Positions 54,841 to 64,000 of a stretch of 64,000 nt of DNA are shown here, piece by piece (the stretch's first letter is position 1; every line of letters begins with the position of its first letter). Source of the stretch: Termitomyces sp. T153 (Eukaryota > Basidiomycota > Agaricomycetes > Agaricales > Lyophyllaceae); the NCBI GenBank assembly GCA_018296165.2, contig JACKQL020000035.1, positions 186,001-250,000 on the forward strand, written 5' to 3'. The notes beneath the pieces were generated by a model that made no database searches, had not been told where the DNA came from, and was given only the letters and a program-made list of their open reading frames with translations. Both the position numbers and the translations under genes were made by a program.

Positions 54841-55979
54841 GTCTCAGTAAGACGAATCTTGTCACTCACCTTGAGGTCTCGAGCCGCCTATACATAGGAC
54901 TTCCCTCAGCGATCCTCCATATAGCCGTCAGGATACGCTCCTCATAGTCGCCCGAGCACTGGATGCAGCGGCGCCCCATATGGGGCGACACACCGCGGTG
55001 GAAGTCACTAATTACGAAGACGCGACTCTGACGCGTCAAGGAAATTTCAGACTCCGCCTTGCCGTCGAACCGGGACGTGTGACATTTGACTCGACCATCG
55101 TCCAACACGGGAGACAACGACAATACTGTTCCTGAACTCGAGTCAAGTTGGAAACAGTCAAATAGTCATAGTGTTGTCTGTGTCTCAACTCTCGGACGCT
55201 CAACGTGTCTATTTGCGGCAAAACCTTTTTTCGTCCGACTCAAGGGAAGGGTACTCCGAACTATAGGGGTGGGATAGTACCAGAAACACTCGAAGAGAAT
55301 TTCGAATTAAATTCCATCATTCTCATCATATTCTTAAATTTATTTGACTCGAGATATTGTTGCCTGCACCCACCCAGTACAAGGAATGATCATCCCAAAT
55401 CCACGCTACCTGGGGTCCTACATATAAGTAAACCTTGAGTAAACTACATTTCACTTGGCGTCGTTGGAAGCACACGTCAGCAAGTGTTATGAATGTCCAC
55501 AATCCTTTCAGTACTGTAAGTCCGCATCATGAGAAATAGATTCTTGGTCTGTATAAGAAACAAGGGAAGTACTAAGAGAGGGTACGTGGAGAGTTCGAGA
55601 TACTTGGGGAGAAGATGAAATAATGAATTCTATGAATAGTCGCCGGCGGACAGAATGTATCTCGATTGAAGGATCGTAGACGTGGAAGGGAAAGAAAGAT
55701 GAGGTTGTCGCAGTCCGACTGATCAATCGAAATTCAATCCACAATCGACGTCAAATTCGAGTGAGTTGGAAGCTAGCAATGAGTCAAAAGGGCATGGAAC
55801 GAGGACATTGACCAAGAACGAATTGACGATCAGTCGTCTTTCGCGGTCACTCCAGCCCTATTCTCTCGCCTGCAGTAATCTGCCGAGGCAGAATATACAA
55901 GAGACGGTAACGCAGCGGGGGGAACAAAATCCTTGGATGACGTTGAGTTTAAGCGAGGTTTGAGCTGTGGTTGCGGCCA
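54841..55979. other. Intergenic region with right inverted-repeat arm
   Basis: CpG-normal again from 54845. Contains the right inverted-repeat arm at 55280-55365. A minus-strand open frame 54866-55123 (…ISLTRQSRVFVISDFHRGVS…) and another at 55508-55744 have no recognised motifs; neither is called as a gene. Confidence 0.45.
55280..55365 (-). repeat. Right arm of the inverted repeat
   Basis: gtaccagaaacactcgaag...catcattctcatcatattct...gactcgagatattgttgcc. Reverse complement of 52730-52815 with mismatches. Confidence 0.7.
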
Positions 55980-56473
55980 CTATTGCACGTCCACAAGGAG
56001 ATGGCGTTCGAGAATGTACTTTCCCTCTTTGTATTTCTGGGACACTTCGTAGGCTTTGTCCTGTTGTTTGAAGGCTAAGATGTCAGAAAGGTCAGATAAA
56101 GAGATTGACATACATATTTCCAACCGAGAGTGGTCCCGCAGCGACAGCAATAGATATCTCGGACAGTATGGTTGCCTGTCGTCATTGGGCGATCATTGGG
56201 CTCGCCCTCAATGACGTTTACACTAATGGCAAGGATTACTCAGAATATCTAACAGAGTAAGAGGAATCGCCTACACTCCGTCGAAGAGATATGCCCGACC
56301 ATGTTGCCCATTGAATGCCTGACAAAACTAGCAATTAAGCGGCTTCAAGATGCTGAAATTAACAAAAACTATACCCTTGACATCATGGAATGAATAGTGG
56401 CAAGGTGTGTCTTGCAAGTAGAACAACCGTAGATACGTTCACCTGAAAGATAGCGGCGATAACTCATACCCAT
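55980..56473 (-). CDS. Yippee-like zinc-binding protein
   Basis: Member of the Yippee/Mis18/Cereblon fold family; fungal members include yeast Moh1, linked to GID ubiquitin ligase. Four exons 56473-56375, 56318-56275, 56222-56114, 56060-55980 (110 aa, the usual size). Two CxxC zinc half-sites are visible: [11 protein letters not shown] near residue 16 and [13 protein letters not shown] near residue 74. The conserved [17 protein letters not shown] and [10 protein letters not shown], and the C-terminal [14 protein letters not shown] complete the domain. Start: two ATGs lie six nucleotides apart ([11 protein letters not shown]); the first is used. The next gene, MPH1, is divergent, 808 bp away. 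Confidence 0.94.
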
Positions 56474-57281
56474 GGTGATTTCACTCGTGCTTTGGAGAGT
56501 TGGAGTACTGGGCAGCTAGACGGTCAGGAGTAAAGGAAAAGAGTTAAAGCTATAGGGAAGAAAGTATATTGATTCAGAGTGCGGAAGCTTATATACAGGC
56601 TGGTGGTGGTTAAGACACAGAAAAGGGTGGAATGTCCGATTTCCCATGTTCCTTGTTCCACCTGTCACGCGCTTCCTACTTTGAGGTACCTATTTCCGTC
56701 AATATATTGCCCCTCGTTGCATACATGCTCATTGCTTGCTGACATTGGAACTGACCAGACACGAGTCACCATGTGTATTGCCATGTGATGGCCAAGGGTG
56801 TCAGTCTTGTGGATCAGAGAAACGGGGCTCGACGATTCTCAATCTTTAGCGAACCCGGGTAATACTTGATAATAAGCTTGATAGCTTCATTATATGGTGC
56901 ATTGGTTTGTTATATATTACATCTTTCAGATGTCCTTCTCCCAACCTTATCCATCCTATAAGCATTTTTCGCCTGTGCTTTTAGAACAAAGGGACATCGA
57001 GAACCTGGGTCCAGTTATTCCACATCGATTGTGCGACGTGCGTTTCGCGAGTTGACAATCTCCATTTGAGCATGGATCCATGCTTAAACAATGCATGTTC
57101 TTCAATTTCACAAGGAAAGCATCGATGATCGCGTCAAATTTAAATATACAAATAATTTATAAAATTGCTAAGATTGCTAATATTTGTCTTCCTTTGTTTT
57201 TCATGTGACCGCGACGCGCTAGCCTGAGGCTCAAACTCGACTGTTGACACCAATCACCTCAATACCCAATTTCCGAACCCT
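56474..57281. promoter_or_regulatory. Intergenic region between YPEL-like gene and MPH1
   Basis: Divergent intergenic region. Yippee side includes 5' flank with gattcagagtgcgg; the MPH1 side is AT-rich near 57130-57190 (aaatttaaatatacaaataa). No open frame worth calling. Confidence 0.5.
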
Positions 57282-60200
57282 ATGAGCTCCGACGGTTATT
57301 TCGAAGGCGATGACTTAGATGATGCAGCTTTTGACGAACTCGATGTCATTGAAGCAGCGGCTCTTAAGTCACCTCCGAGACCTTCATCGGTGCCAACATC
57401 AGGGTCCACCGCGGAGAATGACTCTTTTTATGATCTAACTCTTGAACTAGATGAAAATGACTTACGGAAGCTAGACGACTTCGAAAATGACGCGTACAAT
57501 GGCAAAGCTATTGCTGGTCCGAGCCTGAGTAGGACTGGGTTGACTACTCATCAGACTACGCTATTTGGTGGCGTTCTATCACCATCATCGACAGCGCCCA
57601 GAAGATCTCAAATGCAGAGGACCAAGTCGGTTCTTTGCAACTCTTTTGAAAAACAGGCGCAGAAAACCAAAGTCTGGGACCAAACTGCATTTGCAAAGTC
57701 CGGCTTAAAGTCAGGGAAGCTCAGGGGGAAAGGGAAGGCTTCATGTGACTTTGATGAGCAGGAAGAGGAAGCAGTTGAGTTCGAGCAGTTTCCTGCCCCG
57801 TTTGTATCAGGTAAGCACCTTGAAGTGACCTCTCAGAACTAGCTCTGATTCTCTTTCCAGTCGGGTAAGCTTTGAAATTCGTTCGATTATTATCCGATCC
57901 TCGGCTTATAGCGACGCGATCGGCTGCTCCTCAGTCCTGTATGTTTCAGTTCACTCAGCCGTCTTCCGTGCTCGTGATATGCTTTGGATAGCCTCCGCCT
58001 ATGAAACTGAAACCCGATCTTCTGGAAGCCAAACATTGGATATTTCCTTTGAACCGCTCGAAGCGCGATTATCAATTCAACATTGTGAAGCACTGCCTTT
58101 TCGATAATACAATAGTTGCTCTTCCGACAGGACTTGGCAAGACTTTCATTGCTGGAGTTGTCATGTTAAATTGTACATGGAATTAACCTTGGCCGATAAT
58201 CCTTGTACTGACTAGATGTTGTGTAGATTACCGGTGGTACCCAGAAGGGAAAGTCGTTTTTGTTGCTCCAACTAAACCTCTCGTAGCCCAACAAGTTGAA
58301 GCGTGTCACCAAACATGTGGTATTCCTGGTTGTGATGCTGCCGAACTAACAGGTCAGATATCAAAACCCGTTCGAGGAAGGCTGGTGGGAAATTCATTTG
58401 TTCATGCAATAATAATTGACTATAGCAGTCTATTAGTGGAAAGAAAAACGCGTCTTCTACATGACCCCTCAAACTCTTGTTAATGACTTAAAAACAGAGA
58501 CTTGTGACGTGCGCGATATCGTGCTGCTTGTGATAGGTAAATCTAGAGGATATCAAAAGATTCTGATGTTGATAAAATGTCGCAGATGAGGCTCACAGGG
58601 CCACAGGCGGTTACGCATACAACCAGATCGTCCAATTCCTCATGGCCAAGAACCCTCACTTTCGAGTCCTGGCTCTCACTGCAACTCCAGGAGGAAATCC
58701 TGATGCTGTGCAAAACCTTATCGACGGCCTTCATATCAGCCACATCGAAATTCGGGATGAAAATAGTCTAGATCTCAAACCATTTCTCAATCACAAGGTA
58801 TATATGAGGATCCTCCTATGTATCTCACATTTTCATTCTTCTCTTTATTCAGAGGATCGAACAGCACATCATTACCATGACCGAGGACGTCAACAAGGTT
58901 AAGGAACCTCTTGCTACCCTGATGGATGTACGAAATCGTTCTTTCAGCTATGTGTTGCGCTGCGTCCTGATTGATTATCAGAAAGACCTCAAGCCTCTCA
59001 GACAAAGAGGAGTACTCTGGGGCTCACCAGACCCCGTAAAGTTGCATCCGTATTCTGCCCAGGCTCGGATGAATCAACTTCAGAAGGAGCAACGATGGGC
59101 TTACTCTCCTTTATCACGACTCGCTTCTCTAGCTCGAGCAATGGGCTATTTAGTTCGTCTCGTTTCCTTTATCAATAATTGTATTTTGATCATTGTTTCA
59201 AGATTGAGGGCACTATGGGTATGTGCTACACATACCTACAGGACCTTTCTCGGGCAGACGACGAAGAAGCTATGGCATCAAAGGGCAGGGCCGCAGCTGC
59301 TTCGAGAAAAAAGAACCTACGCGAAGATCCTATGTTCCAAGCTGTCTTGCGTGAGCTCGATAATCAAAAGGCTCGTGGCTTTTCTGTGCATCCAAAGATG
59401 GACCGTCTTAAAACCCTGATCATCCAACATTTTGCTCAACAACTTCCTGACGAAGACGATACAACACATGACGAGACGAGGGTCATGGTCTTTGTCACCT
59501 TCAGAGAAGCTGTTGATGAGATCGTTGACGCCTTAAACTTTGAACGTCCACTCATTCGAGCACACAAGTTCATCGGGCAGGGAACTGACAAGCAGGGTAA
59601 GAAAGGCCTTGCTCAGAAGGAACAACTTGAAGTATGTTTTCCTCTCAGCTCGCTATTTGCATACTTTGACAAAGCTTTCGTTTCAGGTTATTCAAAGATT
59701 CAAGGCTGGTGAATTCAATGTCCTGGTTGCAACCTCCATCGGAGAGGAAGGATTAGACATAGGTGAAGTCGACTTAATCGTTTGCTATGATGCCCAGAAA
59801 ACTCCTATTCGCATGGTAATGCATCACCTTGCGTCTGAGAAGACTTCGTTTACAAGTATATTTCAATAGCTTCAGCGACTAGGAAGGACTGGACGTAAGC
59901 GAGCCGGTGTCGTTCATGTCCTTCTCGCCGAAGGGAGGGAGGAGTTGAACCTTGAAAAGGCTAAGGACACGTATAAGGAGGTACAAAAGACTATCTTACG
60001 TGGTGAACAACTCGAGTTTTACACGGACGTTCCCCGTTTGCTACCCGACCATATCAAACCCGAGTGTTTGCAAAAGGCTATGGAGATTCAAGAATACATT
60101 CGCAATGAGGGAAAGAAACAATCCGCAAAGGAGAATCGCTCTCCCGTTTCAGGCACAAAGCGCAAACGAAACGACGATATCTCAAGAAATATCCCAGCCG

Positions 60201-61645
60201 GCGCCAATACAGGGTTTGTCTCTGTCGCAGATCTCCTCATCAAACCAAAGAAACAGAAAAAGTTAAATCTTCAAGTGCAGAGGAAGGACTTTGACAATGC
60301 CGGAGAGGACGATGACACAGATATGGATATCGAATCAGGAATCGTCAATGCAGCCCCGCTTCGCGCAAAGTCTTTCGTACCTTTATCATCTAATCACTTT
60401 GATCAGACTTCACTACGCAAGGCCAAGACGACCATCCCTAGAAAAACGAGAGGAATAAAACAAAAGAAACGTACCGAGCTATCGAGCCAGTTAGATGTCG
60501 ATATCGAGCGCGGTCTGGTTATCTCACCTTCCTGCGGCGATCCAAAACCATCGTTGAACAAGCACGGGAAACGGCCCTCTTCCCCTTCCCCGGCTTCAAC
60601 TATCACGGCTGTAATCGATCTGATTGACCCAGAAGATCAAGGTCAGTGAAAAGATTTTCTGATCAAACAATGGCCTCATTATCTACCTTTCTTAGAAGTT
60701 GCTGTCCCTGAGTCTGCTGAAAACATCGTAGAAAATGTTGATGAGAGCATGGCATGGCTTATAGACGGGGATGAAGACCAAAATCTCGATTTTGAAGTCG
60801 TCGATTCTCCGCCGATTTTGAGCAGAATCACCAAAGCCAAGACGACCATTACTGACGACCATCATCGCGATCCTGATATGGATCGGCCTTGCGAGCTGAA
60901 ATCCGATGATGGGGATGATTTGATCAAATCTGTTGATAGTCCCATTACCCAAAATTACCAACCCAGTTCTCCTCTCTGGCCTGCATCAAGTAGTCCAGTC
61001 AAGCCCATCATGGTTCGGAAACGCAGTGACTCCCGTGAAAAAATACCGCCGCTCCTACAACGACCACTGCTGGGCTCGCCAGACGGTCTGCAAATTCCGG
61101 AGCCTTCGTTTCCTGTGCGGGCACTTGCACAAACAAAGCGACGAACTTTTCCTGGTTCTCCTAACGTACTAATTTCATCGCCTGTCCCACGACGGTTACA
61201 CCGCCGTAGATATCCTAAACTTGACAAAAACGAATCGAGAAAGGTCCACACAAGCGTCGACGTACGAGCAAACCCAGTTTTTGATATCGAAGCGGAACAT
61301 TCTGGCGATGAAATTAGTGCAGGCTCGTCTGACCCCGAGGACGAGGAAAGTGAGGAAGATCGAAGATTTTTAGAAGAGCTACCTGAGACGCAAGTTTCCC
61401 CTTCTTATGACCAGACCTTGGCATACCGCCAGAGTCTGTTAACTCAAGCTCCTAGAGGCGCAAAGGTTCCTGCATTCGCGAACGCTCCGCGTAAACGAGG
61501 ATTGTTCAGTGTTGGATCCAGCACAAGGCGGCGTCCGCCTATATCAAGCTCACCTCCAAGGGAGAATGAAGGAGCGGACGAGTATATACTTGACAGTTTC
61601 GTCGTGGACGACGATGCAGAGATTTCTTACCTCTCTGATGAATGA
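57282..61645 (+). CDS. MPH1: ATP-dependent DNA helicase Mph1 / FANCM family
   Basis: 3'-5' DNA helicase that remodels stalled forks and D-loops and suppresses crossovers. Ten exons: 57282-57803, 57992-58172, 58227-58384, 58437-58536, 58586-58797, 58853-59152, 59203-59631, 59687-59815, 59870-60641, 60696-61645 (1250 aa). Motifs: [14 protein letters not shown] (Walker A), [10 protein letters not shown] (Ia), [18 protein letters not shown] (DEAH), ALTATPG (III), [35 protein letters not shown] (V) and [12 protein letters not shown] (VI). Between them lies the helical insert typical of FANCM. The acidic N-terminus ([17 protein letters not shown]) and a long disordered tail with [19 protein letters not shown] follow. 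The exon 1 donor is uncertain: only GTATCA at 57804 keeps the frame, though GTAAGC at 57811 looks stronger. Confidence 0.93.
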
Positions 61646-62250
61646 TTATGACCATGGTCTCATGGGATACCGTACTATTAGAACATGATACTGCTTCTTC
61701 TATAGAAATCATTGAACTCAATTACACAAGAGAGTGACAAAAGCATATGCATAGATCGGCCCAACAGGGTTTGGCGATACGTCGAACATATTTACATGAC
61801 TTCGTGAGCCTTGCGGTCATTTTCTTTCTTTCCGTTTTTTTTGGTGGTTCTATGGCACACTAAACACATCTACATCGTTAGCTTCCAGGTGAGCAGAAAG
61901 GGGGTTCAGTTTCGTCGGATAGAATAAATGTGTTTGTCGTTACTTGACGTTAATTCGCAGGTGCCGATCAGAGTGTGAGAGAAGCTTTACCGGTAGCTGT
62001 AAGCAGTTTGCAAACGGTTGTTCTAGGAGAACAAATGCACTTTGCCGACTTTGAACACCAGTTTGCAAATTTTTGTTCTCATGACAAAGAACCGAAATTA
62101 GGCAACATCAGGGTTAGAACTAATAACCTTCTACTATCACAGAAGCATGATTGTGCATCACTGAGCCACAAGAGCATTGTAAAGTTAACATCAAAGACAC
62201 AGTATATATCCAGTGTCTCATAGCTCTTGAGGATTTTGTTAGGCTCAGTT
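61646..62250. other. MPH1 3' flank, then CpG-poor repeat DNA
   Basis: To about 61970 it is the gene's 3' flank. At 62120-62190 the minus strand has a tRNA-like text (TTGTGGCTCAGTGATG... ggttattagttctaaccc). No protein gene seen. Confidence 0.45.
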
Positions 62251-62254
62251 ACAG

Positions 62255-62340
62255 TGAGTGTAAGGGTGACCTCTGGAAGCCACACAGCTGGCAGTGGGAG
62301 ATCCAGAGTCTATTGAGTATTGTACAGATGGTAATATGTC
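62255..62340 (-). repeat. G2 LTR fragment, reverse
   Basis: gtgtaagggtgacctctgga and gctggcagtgggagatccag match the LTR end regions at 25780-25802 and 40900-40931 in reverse. Only about 85 bp. Confidence 0.6.
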
Positions 62341-62879
62341 CAGGAACCATTGATTCTCTGTAGAGCAACAGAACATCTACTGTCATGTGTCACAATGTGC
62401 AAAGGGGGAGAGAGAGAGAGAGTTTCATTTTATTTCCTTTGAGACCTATTTTTACATGGAGTAATCCTTGAACATCGTGTCCTAGGTCCCGCAGTACGTA
62501 ATGGGGAGTGGTGATTACGGACACTCCAGCTAGTTCTCCGGCCCAATCCATTTGCAGCTGATGCCGGTTACGCCTCATAGCCACTTTACTACAATTTGAC
62601 TTCATTGGAGTTCATACTACTTCCCACCCTAAGTCCCACACCATCTGCCATTAACATGCCATCCCAATTTCTGAACCCAGCTATACTCCGCAGGGCTTAC
62701 TGAATGTGTGTTGGTTTGTCCCATGAAGAACTCCACTTCCAGCTCTAAGCTCCCATTCCATCACACTAGTAAGGGTGTCATGACACACCCTTCCCCATGC
62801 CCAGACGATACTTTCAGAAGATTGATCCCAAGATTTGTAACCCATGATGGAATGGCCAGTGGGCTGCCTAGTGACAGAC
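62341..62879. other. Non-coding region with a short GA microsatellite
   Basis: A run of GA dinucleotides lies at 62409-62422. The rest gives no gene. CpGs are present near 62470-62560, so this part is less decayed. Confidence 0.45.
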
Positions 62880-63357
62880 ATGCTGCACCAATTGGCTAGG
62901 CACCCAATCAAACCAGCAACCATGGTAATTACCTCACTGAACCATCTGCTGGACCACACAGTAACTTCGGCAGCCTGATTGAACTATTGACTCCTATCCT
63001 CTTGCCTACCCATACCTCAACTCACTTGGTCAGCAAGGACCCTGAGACCCTCTCCCAAATCCATTGAGCCAGGGAAACTATCTGTTTTTGTCATCTGGTC
63101 ATGAGCATGGTGGTCACTGTGCCTCATTGTATCATGTGCTGATTGGTTGTTCTGGGGCAGCCTGACCAACAAAGCCTTCCTTCCTAATCATTACATGCAG
63201 GCGGTGGCTTTCTAGTGGCGTTGAAGAACCCACATGGTGTCTAAGGTGTTTTCCACACAGGTGCACTCAGCCAGAGTCAAAACCCTGACCTTGCACTTGC
63301 AGATCATGTGACCTGCTTTGGGACATGATGGTGCCAGCTGAGCCACCACACCCCAAT
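62880..63357 (-). mobile_element. tRNA-derived SINE, copy 2
   Basis: Minus strand: A box TGGCTCAGCTGG at 63345-63334 and B-box-like GGGTTTTGACTCTGG at 63285-63271, spaced about 60 bp. The tail part (accaatcagcacatga, gaccaccatgctcatg, ggatttgggagagggtct) matches copy 3 for more than 400 bp. Confidence 0.75.
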
Positions 63358-63534
63358 GTGCAAAGGGATCACTATGTGCAAATTGAATTCTGCAACTTGC
63401 TCTGCTCACCTACTAGTTCCAGGAAAAAATCCATAAATACATATAGTGTATATTAAGAATTCCTTATACTTTTTTTTAAAGAATGAATTGAAATGTTAAA
63501 TAGAGGCACAAGAGTGTGAAATCAGAGTCAGCTG

Positions 63535-64000
63535 GTGGGGCATGGCTCAGCTGGCACCATTGTGTCCTTAGGGATGTTTCTTAATCCTGAGTGGGACCAC
63601 AGGGTTGTGAGTTTGATTCCTGTGTGTAACATGGCCTTTGGCAGAAAACACTCTAGACACTGCACCTGGCTTATTTAACACTGCTGGAAGTCACTGCCCA
63701 CACATGACTGACTAAGGAGGCTTTGTTGTGCAGGCTGCTTTGGAACATACCAATCAGCACATGACACAATGAGGTTTGGTGACCACCATGCTCATGTCCA
63801 ATCAGAAAAAGAGAGGGTTCCCCAGTGTGATGGATTTGGGAGAGGGTCTGGACCAAGTGCTGGGAAGGAAACTTGCTGACCAAGCATGTCATGGCATGGT
63901 AGGCATGACAATAGGTATCAATATAGTATGGATTGGCTGCCAAAGTACTGCATGGCCTGTCAATCAGTCTGGTCTGTCCCTTGGGTGGGCTAATTAGCCT
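63535..64000 (+). mobile_element. tRNA-derived SINE, copy 3 (runs off the window)
   Basis: A box TGGCTCAGCTGG at 63543-63554, B-box-like GAGTTTGATTCC at 63609-63620, spacing as in tRNA genes with a longer middle. Then the same body as copy 2 to the window end. Copies 2 and 3 are head to head, with 180 bp of CpG-poor DNA between them. Confidence 0.75.

Noticed and set aside
54866..55123. Minus-strand open frame of 85 residues in CpG-normal DNA
   Set aside because: It has gene-like base composition, but no family match, no convincing start and no spliced extension; kept only as a note.
62409..62422. GA microsatellite as a regulatory GAGA site
   Set aside because: Seven GA units next to repeat DNA, no gene nearby; an ordinary short microsatellite.

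Overview
The window is nuclear DNA of a filamentous basidiomycete, most likely an Agaricomycete. The genes are cut by many introns of about 47-90 nt with GT(or GC)...AG ends. The protein set is fungal (Mtc1, Mph1/FANCM, Spf27/Cwf7, the 30 kDa complex I subunit, a Ras GTPase with a CAAX tail). The transposons are of basidiomycete type: chromodomain Gypsy, RepHel Helitron, Tc1/mariner and tRNA-derived SINEs.

Layout. 1-10 kb is a dense, CpG-normal gene island: the 3' part of succinyl-CoA ligase beta (+), a 1661-residue disordered Ser/Pro-rich protein (-), Spf27 (-) sharing a 109-bp divergent promoter with complex I NDUFS3 (+), and Mtc1 (-). 10.0-47.6 kb is a transposon nest. Its base is a broken RepHel Helitron on the minus strand whose domains stay collinear from 47.2 down to 10.9 kb. 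Into it went a Gypsy of family G2 (25.4-40.9 kb), and into that went members of a second family, G1: a full 10.8-kb element with TSD GATAG, a 6.3-kb element without pol with TSD AACAG, several solo LTRs each with a perfect 5-bp TSD, and a CpG-decayed 5'-truncated copy. A stretch of about 330-360 bp of the Mtc1 promoter occurs on both sides of the nest, so Mtc1 (left) and the peroxisomal membrane protein gene (right, 47.6 kb) each own a copy. 47.6-50.9 kb returns to genes: Pmp24/PXMP4 (+), a BTB protein (-) and a Ras-type GTPase (-). 51-55.9 kb is gene-poor, with a Tc1/mariner relic and an inverted repeat. 56-61.6 kb holds a Yippee protein (-) and the Mph1/FANCM helicase (+). 61.7-64 kb is again CpG-poor repeats, including two SINEs.

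Main observations. (1) G1 LTR elements carry a 13-nt sequence right after the 5' LTR that is perfectly complementary to a 13-nt sequence about 32 nt downstream of the LTR TATA box. This is the layout of Tf1/sushi-type self-priming. (2) The autonomous G1 element, its decayed relative and the pol-less element all carry, between pol (or its place) and the 3' LTR, an antisense spliced ORF whose protein is conserved among them and whose upstream region is also conserved. (3) The Ras gene needs a 2-nt exon (AG) to restore the conserved [11 protein letters not shown] stretch and the reading frame. (4) The older transposons are almost free of CpG, and individual inactivating changes (RT YLDD to YLDN, protease Asp to Asn, many CGA to TGA stops) are CpG transitions. 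The decay reaches into the right-hand promoter copy and fades towards the gene.
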